Positions 33,985 through 42,764 of a DNA stretch of 46,335 bases are shown here, piece after piece (the stretch's first letter is position 1; the number at the start of each line of letters is the position of its first letter). The notes beneath the pieces were generated by a model. That model had not been told where the DNA came from and did not search any database. It was given only the letters and a program-made list of their open reading frames with translations. Origin of the DNA: Halomonas shengliensis. Its GTDB lineage: Bacteria; Pseudomonadota; Gammaproteobacteria; Pseudomonadales; Halomonadaceae. The stretch spans positions 1 through 46,335 of the forward strand of contig NZ_FNIV01000014.1 in NCBI RefSeq assembly GCF_900104135.1. The letters are read 5' to 3'. Made by a program: the position numbers and the translations under genes.

Positions 33985-34719
33985 ATGACCGCCAGCGAAC
34001 AGGTTCCCGGCACCCGGACGCCAGGGACCCATTGTGACGCCTGCAGCCTGCACGGCGTGTGCCTGACCCACGACCTGCCCGAGGAGACGCAGGCGAGCCT
34101 GGATGCCCTGCTCGACCAGCCCCGCCCGCTCAAGCGCGGACAGGCGCTGGTGACCCAGGGCGAGCCCTTCGACACCCTCTACCTGGTCCGCAGCGGCAGC
34201 CTTAAGCAGGTGGCGCGCCCCCTCGGTCACGAGGCCGAGCACGTGGTGGGCTTCTACCTGCCCGGGGAGGCGGTGGGTCTCGAGGCGATCGGCGAGCGCA
34301 CCTGCCCCGCCTCGGTGGTCGCCCTGGAGACCGCCTTCGTCTGCGCCCTGCCCTACGCCCGACTGCGCGAGCTCTGCCAGCACAACACTACCCTCAACGA
34401 ATCGCTGCTGCGCCATATGAGCCGCGAGCTGCGCAGCGAGCAGCGCCAGCTCTGCCTGCTCTCGGGGCGCACCGCCGAGCAGCGCCTGGCCGGTTTCCTG
34501 CTGGGCCTCTCCGAGCGCTTCCATCAGCGCGGCTGCAGCCGCTACCGCTTCCAGCTGGCCATGTCACGCGGTGACATCGGCAGCCACCTGGGCCTGGCCC
34601 TGGAAACGGTAAGCCGGGTGCTGGGGCGCTTCCAGCGCCAGGGGCTGGTGCAGGTGGCCAACCGCGAACTGACCCTGCTGTCCCTGGAGGGGCTGCACGC
34701 CATTCTCGAGGAGCGCTGA
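33985..34719 (+). CDS. anr: Anr/Fnr-type oxygen-sensing transcription regulator
   Basis: A 244-residue CRP/FNR-family regulator. Four Cys residues for a [4Fe-4S] cluster are visible: C17, C20, C26 (HCDACSLHGVC) and C107 (ERTCPAS). A cyclic-nucleotide-fold domain is followed by a C-terminal helix-turn-helix, SRGDIGSHLGLALETVSRVL, whose ETVSR matches the recognition residues E-S-R of FNR, so it should bind TTGAT-N4-ATCAA. AAGGATGAAAG precedes the start. It sits among c-di-GMP genes, one of which has an Fnr-type site in front. Confidence 0.95.
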   Translation: MTASEQVPGTRTPGTHCDACSLHGVCLTHDLPEETQASLDALLDQPRPLKRGQALVTQGEPFDTLYLVRSGSLKQVARPLGHEAEHVVGFYLPGEAVGLEAIGERTCPASVVALETAFVCALPYARLRELCQHNTTLNESLLRHMSRELRSEQRQLCLLSGRTAEQRLAGFLLGLSERFHQRGCSRYRFQLAMSRGDIGSHLGLALETVSRVLGRFQRQGLVQVANRELTLLSLEGLHAILEER

Positions 34720-34732
34720 GGGAGCAACGCCC

Positions 34733-35236
34733 ATGCATGTGGATACCCCGCGTCATATCCTGCACCTGGCCAGCCTGGCCGAACTCGCCGGCGGCAACGA
34801 CGCCGCCTTCCGCCTGCGCCTGCGGCGCGAGACGGCGTGCTTCCATTACGAGCTGCGCGACCTCGAACCCGAGACGCTGCTGATCGAGGATGCCGCCGCC
34901 TTCATGAGCGCGATCAGCGGCCTGCTGATCGGCGAGGAGGAGGCCCGGGCGCTGCTGACCCTCTACCCCACGGCGCGCATCCGCCTGGCCGCCTATCGCG
35001 ACACCGCCGATCTGGAGGTACGCGAGGCGCTCGCCTTCTGCGTGGCCCACTTCTTCCTCGGCTGCCGCTGGCCCAGCGTCCATGACCGCCTCGACCACGA
35101 CGCCTTCCTGGCCCTGCTGCGTGACCAGGCCCGACTGGCCGGCTGGCGCTGCGCCCCACCCGCCACGGTAAACTTCCTGCTCGACGGTGCCGGCCAGGAC
35201 GCCCGGCGCGAGGCCGGCACACACGCCTCGCGTTGA
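34733..35236 (+). CDS. Unrecognised 167-residue protein downstream of anr
   Basis: I do not recognise this protein. It starts 13 bases after the anr stop (GGGAGCAAC before the ATG), so cotranscription is likely. It has no signal peptide or membrane segment and is mainly helical, with an acidic middle (IEDAAAFMSAISGLLIGEEEARALL) and a Trp- and His-containing part (LGCRWPSVHDRLDHDAF). Codon use resembles that of neighbouring genes, so it appears to be a real core gene rather than a shadow. Confidence 0.65.
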   Translation: MHVDTPRHILHLASLAELAGGNDAAFRLRLRRETACFHYELRDLEPETLLIEDAAAFMSAISGLLIGEEEARALLTLYPTARIRLAAYRDTADLEVREALAFCVAHFFLGCRWPSVHDRLDHDAFLALLRDQARLAGWRCAPPATVNFLLDGAGQDARREAGTHASR

Positions 35237-35341
35237 CAGCCTCCTTCCCAGCGCTGAAACCTCGTCGCGGCAGAGCGGTTAAGCTGGGAGCATGCCGCGC
35301 CGCCGCCACGCCGGCGCGGGTGGAGAACGAAGGAGAACGCC

Positions 35342-37027
35342 GTGAGCCTGAAACTGCGCTTCCTGCTGGTGGCGGCGGCCCTGATGCTGGGCGCCTCGCT
35401 GCTGGCCTGGTTCAGCTTCCAGTACATGGCGGAGCGGATCGTCGAGCAGTGGGGGCGCCGCGTGGCCGAGGTGCAGGTGCAGTACGACAGCGCCCGCCTG
35501 CTGCAGCCGCTGGAGCGCGAGATCGCCCTCGCCCACCAGTTCGCCAACTCCCAGGTGCTCAGGCGCTGGGCGGAGAACCCGGATGCGCCCCTGCTGCGCG
35601 CCCAGGCGATCAGCGAGATGGAGAGCTTCCGACGCAACTTCATCGACCGCAACTACTTCGTCGCCCTGCGCAGTAACGGCGCCTACTACCACAACAACGC
35701 CGAGAACGACTTCGGCGATGACCCGCTGCGCTACTACCTGCGCGAGAGCCGCCCCGCGGATGCCTGGTTCTACCAGCTGATCGAGGAGGGGCGCGACTTC
35801 CACCTCAACGTCAACCCCGACGTGGAGCTCGGCATCACCCAGCTGTGGATCGACGTGCTGATGCGCGACGCCGAGGGCGAGATCCTCGGCGTGGTGGGCA
35901 CCGGCATCGCCCTGGAGAACATCCTCGAGCAGATCGTCGACATCGACCAGCGCGGCATCACCACCCTGTTCGCCGACGTCAACGGCGCCATCCAGCTCTA
36001 CCGCGACCCGCGCTTCATCGACTTCGCCAGCTTCGTCAAGCCGGAGGGGCAGAAGCGCACCCTCGACCTGCTCTTCGACCTGCCCGCCGACGGCGAGCGG
36101 GTGATGGAGCGCATGCGCCGGCTGCGCGACGCCCCGCTGGAGCAGCCCAGCGTGATCACCGACTTCGTCACCGTGGATGGCCAGCGCCACCTGGCCGGCA
36201 TCGCCTACCTGGCCAGCATCGGCTGGTTCGAGATCACCCTGCTCGACCTCGACGAGGTGATGCCGGTGGCCAGCTTCGCCCCGGCCCTGGGCCTGCTGAT
36301 CGCCTTCCTGCTGGTGGCGCTGCTGCTCTTCTACTGGGTGCTGCATCGCCAGCTGCTGAGCCCCATGGCCGCGCTGCGCCAGGCCATGGGCGCCCTGCGC
36401 GAGGGACGCCGCGAGGTGCACCTGCCCCGCGGCAGCGGCGAGATGGGGCAACTGATCCGCCACTTCGGGGACATGGCCGACGAGGTCACCCGCCACACCG
36501 AGGCGCTGGAGGCCAAGGTGCGCGAGCGCACCGAGGAGCTGGAGCGCCTGGCCCGGGTCGACGTGCTCACCGGCCTGCTCAACCGGCGCGGCATGACCCT
36601 GCTGCTGGAGGAGCAGACCGCGCGGGCGGCCCGCGACAACCTCGCCTTCGGCCTGATCTGGCTCGACCTGGACCGTTTCAAGGAGATCAACGACGGCGCG
36701 GGCCATGCCGCCGGCGACCAGGCGCTGTGCGAGGTGGCGCGGGTGCTGGAGGCCGGCCTGCGCCGCTACGACCACGCGGCTCGCTGGGGCGGCGACGAGT
36801 TCCTGGTGCTGCTGACCCCCTGCGAGGTCGACGAGCTCACCGCCATCGCCCACCGCCTGCGCCGCGAGATCGCCGAGCAGGCCCACTACCCGGGTGGCGG
36901 CGTCACCGTCAGCGTGGGCGCCTGCCTGGCGCAGCCCGGCGAGCCCCTGGGCAACGCCCTGCAGCGTGCCGACGAGGCGCTCTACCGCGCCAAGGAGAGC
37001 GGTCGCGACCGCCTGGTGGTGGCCTGA
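35342..37027 (+). CDS. Membrane sensor diguanylate cyclase (dCache-HAMP-GGDEF)
   Basis: A 561-residue protein starting with GTG; AAGGAG is six bases before. A first membrane segment (5-27), a periplasmic dCache-like sensor domain (30-300), a second membrane segment (about 305-335), a HAMP linker (338-392), a short coil and a GGDEF domain (400-560) follow in order. WGGDEF is intact and preceded by the inhibitory-site RRYD, so it should be an active, product-inhibited cyclase responding to an external small molecule. Its stop shares a base with the start of the next gene, an EAL protein. Confidence 0.94.
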   Translation: MSLKLRFLLVAAALMLGASLLAWFSFQYMAERIVEQWGRRVAEVQVQYDSARLLQPLEREIALAHQFANSQVLRRWAENPDAPLLRAQAISEMESFRRNFIDRNYFVALRSNGAYYHNNAENDFGDDPLRYYLRESRPADAWFYQLIEEGRDFHLNVNPDVELGITQLWIDVLMRDAEGEILGVVGTGIALENILEQIVDIDQRGITTLFADVNGAIQLYRDPRFIDFASFVKPEGQKRTLDLLFDLPADGERVMERMRRLRDAPLEQPSVITDFVTVDGQRHLAGIAYLASIGWFEITLLDLDEVMPVASFAPALGLLIAFLLVALLLFYWVLHRQLLSPMAALRQAMGALREGRREVHLPRGSGEMGQLIRHFGDMADEVTRHTEALEAKVRERTEELERLARVDVLTGLLNRRGMTLLLEEQTARAARDNLAFGLIWLDLDRFKEINDGAGHAAGDQALCEVARVLEAGLRRYDHAARWGGDEFLVLLTPCEVDELTAIAHRLRREIAEQAHYPGGGVTVSVGACLAQPGEPLGNALQRADEALYRAKESGRDRLVVA

Positions 37028-39432
37028 TGCCCCGGGGCCTGCGTCGACTCGCCTGCTGGGCCGCGCCCTGGCTGCTGCTGGCCGGCAGCCTGGGGTCGGG
37101 CGCCCAGGCCCAGCCCGCCGCCGAGGCCGCAAGCGACACCATCCAGGTGCTCGCCTCCTACCACCGCGGCAGCCCCTGGTCCGACGAGCTGGTCGAGCGC
37201 ATCCAGCAGGCGGTGACCCAGCTCGACTGGGCGCATGGCATGGCCGTGGACTACCTGGATGCCCGCCGCCTGGGCATCGAGACCGCCTTCGACATCGAGC
37301 GCCGCCGCCTGGCCGAGCGGCGTGCCGTGGCCCCCGCCGAGCGGCTGCTGCTGATCGACGACGCCGCCCTGCGCTTCTACCTGCGCCACCCCGCGGCCCT
37401 GGACCACCCCACCCGGGTGGTGGCGATCGGCATCAACGACCCCGAGCTGCTCGCCCGGGCCATCGAGCGCGGCGTGCGCGTGATCGTCACCCGCAGCGTG
37501 GAGCGCCAGTCGCTGGCCTTCCTGCGGGCGCTCTTCGGCGAGCCGCTGTCGCTGCTGGTGCTGGGTGACGAACAGGGCAGCGGGCGCTACCTGACCCGGC
37601 ACTTCCTCGACAGCATCGCCGAGGAGGCGGGGATCAGGGCCGCCCGGGTGCTGTGGGAGTGGCGCCCGGAGAGCGTGCTGGCCGCCCTCGAGCGCCTGCC
37701 GGCGGATACCCGCGTCTACCTCGTGGAGGGCCACACCACCGGTGCCCAGGACCTCTATCCCGGCTCCCGGGAGTGGCTGGAGCGGCTCGCCGAGCGCGGC
37801 GTGCGGGTGTTCTGCCACCTCCCCTACCAGGTGTCGCTGGGGTGCGCCGGAGGCGCCCTGCTCGACACCCGGCGCCTGGGACGGCTGGCGGTGGAGTCGC
37901 TGATCAGCCCCGCCTTCGAGGCCCTGCCGGCCATCCAGGAGGTCGGGGCGGGGCGCTACGCACTGCACGCCAGCTTCCATCGCCAGGCCCCCGAGGCCTA
38001 CCGCGACACCATCGAGTGGCTGGCGGTGGAGGGCACCATCGCCAACGCCGACAGCCGGATCTCGCTGCTGGTCCGCGGGGGTGGCGCGGTCACCGCCGTG
38101 CTGCTCGCGGCGCTGCTGCTGATGGGGCTGTCGCGGCGCCGCGCCAGGCGCGCCCAGCGCCGGCTGGCCATCGACCCGGGCAGCGGCCTGCCGACGCGCC
38201 AGGTGCTGGAGAACGAACTGCCCGGGCTGTGCCGTCGCCACGCCGGCGGCTGGCTGTTCGCGCTGGTCTCGCCGGGGCTGCGTGACTACCGCCAGCACCT
38301 CGGCCTGCCCGCCGCCCAGGCGCTGTTCCGGGAACAGCTTGCCACCCTGCGCAGGCTGCTGCCCCGCGCGGGCCGGCTCTACCTCAACGCCGACCTGGGG
38401 GTGATCGGCTTCCTGCCGCTCCACGATCGCGACCAGGTCGAGCCCCTGGTCGACCGCATGCTCACCTCGCTGGGGCATGCCAGCGACGAGGGCGGCATAC
38501 GCCGCCTGGCCTGGTACGCCAGCCTGCTGCGCCTGCCGGGCAGCGAGGCGGACTTCCCTCAGTGCCGCGCGGCCCTGGACGACGGGCTGTTTCGCCTCGA
38601 GCGCCAGGGCTGGCGGCAGCCACTGATCCGGGTCGAGCCGCTCGACCGGGAGCGTGCCACCCGCTTCCGCCAGCTCTCCGATGCCCTCGAGGAGCTGATC
38701 GACGACCCCGGCCGCGAATGGCGGCTGGTGCTGCAGCCCAAGGTGGCCGCGGCCGACGGCGAGCTGCGCGGCGCCGAGGTGCTGCTGCGCTGGCATCACC
38801 CGGTGCTGGGCGAGATCTCTCCCGGCGAGTTCCTGCCGGTGGCGGAGATCCTCGGGCTGGCCTCGCGGCTGGACCACTGGGTGATGGAGGAGAGCCTCAC
38901 CTGGCTGGCCGCCGCCAGGCCACGGCTGACAGGGCTCGGCAGCCTGGCCATCAACGTCAAACTGGCGACCCTGGCCGAGGCGGCCTTCCGGCGCCGCCTG
39001 CTGGAACGGCTGCAGGCCCTGGCGCTGCCGGCGTCGATGATCGAGCTGGAGGTCACCGAACACTCCGACTTCCGTGACCTGGAGGCGGTGGAGCGACACA
39101 TGAACGACCTGCGGGCCCACGGCGTGCGCCTGGCGCTGGACGACTTCGGCACCGGCAACACCTCCTTCCAGCTGATCCAGCGTCTGCCCTTCACGGCGAT
39201 CAAGATGGACCGCAGTCTACTGCTGGGCGCCGACCGCTATCCCCGGGCCCGGGAAGCCTATGCCGCCATGGTGCAGTTCTCCCGGCACCTGGGGCTGGCG
39301 GTGGTGGCCGAAGGGGTCGAGGAACCGGAGCAGGCCGAGTGGCTACGCTCGCTGGGTATCGACGAGGTGCAGGGCTTCCTGTTCGCCCGGCCGCTGGAAC
39401 CCGCAGTGATGCTGTCGCGCTACGGCCGCTGA
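37027..39432 (+). CDS. Periplasmic binding domain-GGDEF(degenerate)-EAL phosphodiesterase
   Basis: An 801-residue protein from the ATG at 37027, which overlaps the preceding stop (TGATG). A signal-like segment (about 8-28) is followed by a periplasmic ABC-substrate-binding-like domain (35-340), a membrane segment (about 352-375), a degenerate GGDEF domain (no GGDEF motif; LNADLGVIGFL in its place) and an EAL domain (560-800). The EAL motif reads EVL (AEVLLRW), which keeps the catalytic Glu, and DDFGTG and AEGVEE are present. It probably degrades c-di-GMP under control of a periplasmic ligand. It is coupled to the cyclase upstream. Confidence 0.9.
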   Translation: MPRGLRRLACWAAPWLLLAGSLGSGAQAQPAAEAASDTIQVLASYHRGSPWSDELVERIQQAVTQLDWAHGMAVDYLDARRLGIETAFDIERRRLAERRAVAPAERLLLIDDAALRFYLRHPAALDHPTRVVAIGINDPELLARAIERGVRVIVTRSVERQSLAFLRALFGEPLSLLVLGDEQGSGRYLTRHFLDSIAEEAGIRAARVLWEWRPESVLAALERLPADTRVYLVEGHTTGAQDLYPGSREWLERLAERGVRVFCHLPYQVSLGCAGGALLDTRRLGRLAVESLISPAFEALPAIQEVGAGRYALHASFHRQAPEAYRDTIEWLAVEGTIANADSRISLLVRGGGAVTAVLLAALLLMGLSRRRARRAQRRLAIDPGSGLPTRQVLENELPGLCRRHAGGWLFALVSPGLRDYRQHLGLPAAQALFREQLATLRRLLPRAGRLYLNADLGVIGFLPLHDRDQVEPLVDRMLTSLGHASDEGGIRRLAWYASLLRLPGSEADFPQCRAALDDGLFRLERQGWRQPLIRVEPLDRERATRFRQLSDALEELIDDPGREWRLVLQPKVAAADGELRGAEVLLRWHHPVLGEISPGEFLPVAEILGLASRLDHWVMEESLTWLAAARPRLTGLGSLAINVKLATLAEAAFRRRLLERLQALALPASMIELEVTEHSDFRDLEAVERHMNDLRAHGVRLALDDFGTGNTSFQLIQRLPFTAIKMDRSLLLGADRYPRAREAYAAMVQFSRHLGLAVVAEGVEEPEQAEWLRSLGIDEVQGFLFARPLEPAVMLSRYGR

Positions 39433-39460
39433 CTCGCCGCCGCCATCGGCCGGGACGGCG

Positions 39461-42172
39461 TCAGCTCGGAAGCCCCGGCAGGGGCTCCTTCCCGCTCACC
39501 AGCGGCGCCGGCCGCGCGAAGAGGTAGCCCTGGAAGTGGCGGCAACCGTGATCGCGTAGCCAGGCCGCCTGGGCCTCGGTCTCCACCCCCTCGGCGGTGA
39601 CCGACAGCGAGAGCCGGTCGGCCAGGGCGATGATGGTCTCGACGATGGCGGCGTCGGCGGGGCTCGCCAACAGGTCGCGCACGAAGCTCTGGTCGATCTT
39701 GAGCTCGTCCAGGGGCAGGCGCTTGAGGTAGCTCAGCGACGAGTAGCCGGTGCCGAAGTCGTCCAGGGCGAAACGCACCCCCAGCGCGCTGAGCGCCAGC
39801 ATGGTCTCGCGGGCCAGCTTCGGGTCCTGCAGGAACAGCGACTCGGTCACCTCCAGCACCAGCCGCCGCGGGTCGGCGCCGGTGGCGGCGAGGATCTCGC
39901 GAACCCCGTCGACGAAGCCCGCCTCGCGGAACTGTACCGGGCTGACATTCACCGAGATGGTCAGCTCGCATCGCGCCGGCTGGTCAGCCCAATGCGCCAG
40001 CTGGTGGCAGGCCTGCTCCAGCACCCAATTGCCGATGGCCACGATGCGCCCGCCCTCCTCGGCCAGGGGGATGAACACCCCCGGCGAGACCATGCCGCGC
40101 ACCGGATGCTCCCAGCGCAGCAGCGCCTCCAGTCCCACGGTGACCCCCGCGGCATCACCCTGGGGCTGATAGAAGAGGCGCAGCTGGTCGGCGTCGAGGG
40201 CGCGCTCTAGGTCCGCCTCCAGGTGAGCGCGCTCGATCACCTGGGTCTGCATGGCGCGGTCGAAGAAGCGCAGCGCCGCCCCGCCCTCCCGCTTGGCCTC
40301 GTACATGGCGAGCTCCGCCTGCTGGATCGCCTCGGCGGCGTCCAGCTCGTCGTCGTGGAACAGCGCGATGCCGATGCTGGCCGAGAGGGGGAGGGTCACG
40401 TCTTCGCCGCCGGCCAGGCGCGCCACCTCGTGAAGCAGCTTGTCGCCCAGCCGCTCGGCGCCGCGGGCGGCTTGGGCCGGCTCATCACCCAGATCCTGGA
40501 CCAGCAGGGCGAACTGGTCGCCGCCCCAGCGCGCCAGGGTGTCGCTCTCGCGCAGGCGACCGCGCAGCCCCTCCGCCAGGTGACGCAGCAGGGTGTCGCC
40601 GCGGGCGTGGCCCAGGGTGCTGTTGTAGGCCTTGAAGTTGTCCAGCCCCACCAGCAGCAGGGCGGCGTAGTGGTCCCGCCGCCGTGTGTACTTGATCACC
40701 TCGCCCAGGCGATCGATCAGCAGGCGGCGATTGGGCAGGCCGGTCAAGGGGTCGTAGAAGGCCAGGCGCTGGATGGTGCACTCCGCCGCCTTGGTCGCGG
40801 AGAGGTCGGTGAGGGTGGCGACATAGTGCAGGACCCCACCGTGGTCGTCGTGGATGGCGCTGATGGTCAGCCACTGGGGGTAGACCTCGCCGCTCTTGCG
40901 ACGATTCCACACCTCGCCCTGCCAGCTGCCCTCGGCGGCGATGGTCTGCCACATCTCCCGATAGAAGGCCGCATCGTGACGGCCCGAGGCCCACATGCGG
41001 GGGTTCTGGCCGATGACCTCCGCGGCGGTGAAGCCGGTGATACGGCTGAAGGTACGGTTGGCGCGCAGCACCCGCCCACGGGCATCGGTGATGAACATGC
41101 CGAGGTGGGTATCGAAGGCCATGGCGGCGATCTTGAGCTCCGCGGCGCTCTCCTCCAGGCGCCGCTGGGCCGCGGCGCGGCGGCTCGCCTCCTCGCGCAG
41201 GCGGCGCTTGGTGGCCAGCAGGCTCAGGTGGCGGCGCAGAGCGACGAACCCCACCAGGGCGAGGAACCCCCAGCCGGCGGCAAGCATCGCCAGCTGCTGC
41301 CACCAGGGCGCCAGCACCTGGCGCAGGTCGCGGCCGGCCACCACCAGGTAGGGGGCGCCCTCCAGGCGACGGGCCGAGAACAGGCGCGGGGTGCCGTCCA
41401 GCGGCGAGGCGAACGTCAGGCCGTCGAGGCTCTCCTCCCGGGCCAGGGCCTCACGCAGCTGTTCGGCGTCCACCGGCAGCCCGACGTTTGCTCCCGGCAC
41501 CCGCGGGAAGCGCCCCACCAGGGTCAGGGTCTCGTCCCGCAGTGCCAGGCTGTCGCCCAGCGGGAAGGTCTCCCGGGCAAGCCCGGCATCGAGGTACCTC
41601 AGGTCGAGCTCGGCCAGCATGACACCCCGCTCCTGCCCCGTGCGGTCAAGCAGGCGCCGCAGGTGCACCGCCCGCGGCGGCCGGTCGCCGAGCACGCCGG
41701 AGACATGGTGCAGACGCCGCGGAGTGCTGCGCATGGCCGCGAGGGACGGCCCGGCTTGCGCCAGCAGCTCGGCCAGCCCTTGCTTGCGTGACGCGGCCAG
41801 CGGCTCGCCCCGGGGCGAGAGCAGCACCAGTCGACTGACCACCTGGGTGAAGCCGACACGCCGGGCGAGCTTCTCCGGCAGCGCCTCGAGTGCCGCGGGT
41901 GAGCCGCTGGTGAGCGCCTCCAGGGCCAACTGGCCGGTCCCCGACAGCACCATGCGGGACTGGTAGAAGCTCGCCTCCGCCCACTCGCGTACCATCTCGG
42001 CGGCGGCGGCGGCATGGCGCGTCTCGGCGGCGATCAACTGCTGGCGCCGCTCGGCCAGGGACCAGCCCATCGCCAGGGCGGTGACCGCCAGCACGGCAAG
42101 GTAGAGCAGCAGCGCCCGGCGCCGCAGCACCCGCAGCGGGGCGTCGTCGGAGGAGGCCAGGGAGGATGACAA
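39461..42172 (-). CDS. Membrane PAS-GGDQF-EAL c-di-GMP phosphodiesterase
   Basis: About 903 residues. Two membrane segments (about 18-38 and 285-310) flank a periplasmic sensor domain. Then come PAS/PAC (350-465), GGDEF (475-640) and EAL (650-895). The cyclase motif reads GGDQF, with Gln for the catalytic Glu, but the inhibitory-site RESD is kept, so this domain probably binds c-di-GMP or GTP without making it. The EAL domain is complete (LEALLRWEH, DDFGTGYSS, KIDQSF, AEGVE). The only in-frame start is TTG at 42172 and is uncertain. It is convergent with the preceding EAL gene, with only 28 bases between stops. An Fnr-type site lies upstream. Confidence 0.9.
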   Translation of the reverse strand: MSSSLASSDDAPLRVLRRRALLLYLAVLAVTALAMGWSLAERRQQLIAAETRHAAAAAEMVREWAEASFYQSRMVLSGTGQLALEALTSGSPAALEALPEKLARRVGFTQVVSRLVLLSPRGEPLAASRKQGLAELLAQAGPSLAAMRSTPRRLHHVSGVLGDRPPRAVHLRRLLDRTGQERGVMLAELDLRYLDAGLARETFPLGDSLALRDETLTLVGRFPRVPGANVGLPVDAEQLREALAREESLDGLTFASPLDGTPRLFSARRLEGAPYLVVAGRDLRQVLAPWWQQLAMLAAGWGFLALVGFVALRRHLSLLATKRRLREEASRRAAAQRRLEESAAELKIAAMAFDTHLGMFITDARGRVLRANRTFSRITGFTAAEVIGQNPRMWASGRHDAAFYREMWQTIAAEGSWQGEVWNRRKSGEVYPQWLTISAIHDDHGGVLHYVATLTDLSATKAAECTIQRLAFYDPLTGLPNRRLLIDRLGEVIKYTRRRDHYAALLLVGLDNFKAYNSTLGHARGDTLLRHLAEGLRGRLRESDTLARWGGDQFALLVQDLGDEPAQAARGAERLGDKLLHEVARLAGGEDVTLPLSASIGIALFHDDELDAAEAIQQAELAMYEAKREGGAALRFFDRAMQTQVIERAHLEADLERALDADQLRLFYQPQGDAAGVTVGLEALLRWEHPVRGMVSPGVFIPLAEEGGRIVAIGNWVLEQACHQLAHWADQPARCELTISVNVSPVQFREAGFVDGVREILAATGADPRRLVLEVTESLFLQDPKLARETMLALSALGVRFALDDFGTGYSSLSYLKRLPLDELKIDQSFVRDLLASPADAAIVETIIALADRLSLSVTAEGVETEAQAAWLRDHGCRHFQGYLFARPAPLVSGKEPLPGLPS

Positions 42173-42249
42173 CAGGATTACCCCAGGATGAACCGGGGGA
42201 GAAGCTTGTCACAGATCATGAAAGTTTCACAATGGGTTATAAAAACAAC

Positions 42250-42263
42250 ATGATCTGAATCAA
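42250..42263 (-). promoter_or_regulatory. Fnr/Anr box upstream of the PAS-GGDQF-EAL gene
   Basis: ATGATCTGAATCAA matches TTGAT-N4-ATCAA at nine of ten conserved positions. It lies 78 bases before the TTG start of the gene at 42172. A second, inverted and weaker copy (minus strand CATGATCTGTGACAAG, 42204-42219) lies nearer the gene. The Anr-type regulator is encoded about 8 kb away. The box overlaps the end of the thioesterase gene, so it is not in a protein-free spacer. Confidence 0.6.
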
Positions 42264-42763
42264 GTCTCTGGCAATACCGCATAGTCGCCGCGGGCTTCCA
42301 GGCAGAGGGTATCGCCGCACCACAGGCGCTGAACGAGACTGATGCGCCCGCGCCCCTTGTCGGCCAGGCGGGCGGCGAGGCGTTCGGGCCCCGCGGCCTC
42401 CTCGGGCAGGCACTCCAGGCGATAGTCGCCGGTCACCGGGGCGAGGAAGCGCTGGGTCGCCTCGGCCACGACGACGTCGCGGGAGAGCCCGCGACGGCGC
42501 AGCCATAGGGTGGTCCAGCACCACCCCAGCAGGGTGGTCTGGGCGGCCAGCGCCCCGCCGAAGCCGGTGCCCTTGTCGTTGAGGCTGGGGGTGAGGGCCA
42601 GCGACCAGTGGAGGGCGTCGCCGTCGCGGTACATCTCGCGGATGCCGAGATGCGCCACCGTGGGGATCGCCTGGCCGAGCCAGGCCAGGAAGGCCGCAGG
42701 GTCGTCCTCGCTGCCGGGGGACGGCAGCGGGAGTCGCGGATGGGGAATGCCGACCTCGCGCAT
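42260..42763 (-). CDS. YiiD C-terminal-type thioesterase-like protein
   Basis: A 167-residue hotdog-fold protein of the kind found at the C-terminus of YiiD. The signature region is NDKGTGFGGALAAQTTLLGWCW, where the Gly-rich turn begins the central helix. The substrate, probably an acyl-CoA or acyl-ACP, is unknown. It follows the nitroreductase gene directly (starts are one base after that stop), so the two form a small operon. No signal peptide. Confidence 0.78.
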   Translation of the reverse strand: MREVGIPHPRLPLPSPGSEDDPAAFLAWLGQAIPTVAHLGIREMYRDGDALHWSLALTPSLNDKGTGFGGALAAQTTLLGWCWTTLWLRRRGLSRDVVVAEATQRFLAPVTGDYRLECLPEEAAGPERLAARLADKGRGRISLVQRLWCGDTLCLEARGDYAVLPET

Positions 42764-42764
42764 C

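Noticed and set aside
35845..37026. Long plus-strand frame of low-complexity Arg/Gly/Pro residues leading into the EAL gene
   Set aside because: It lies out of frame inside the dCache-GGDEF gene; the true start of the EAL protein is the ATG at 37027.
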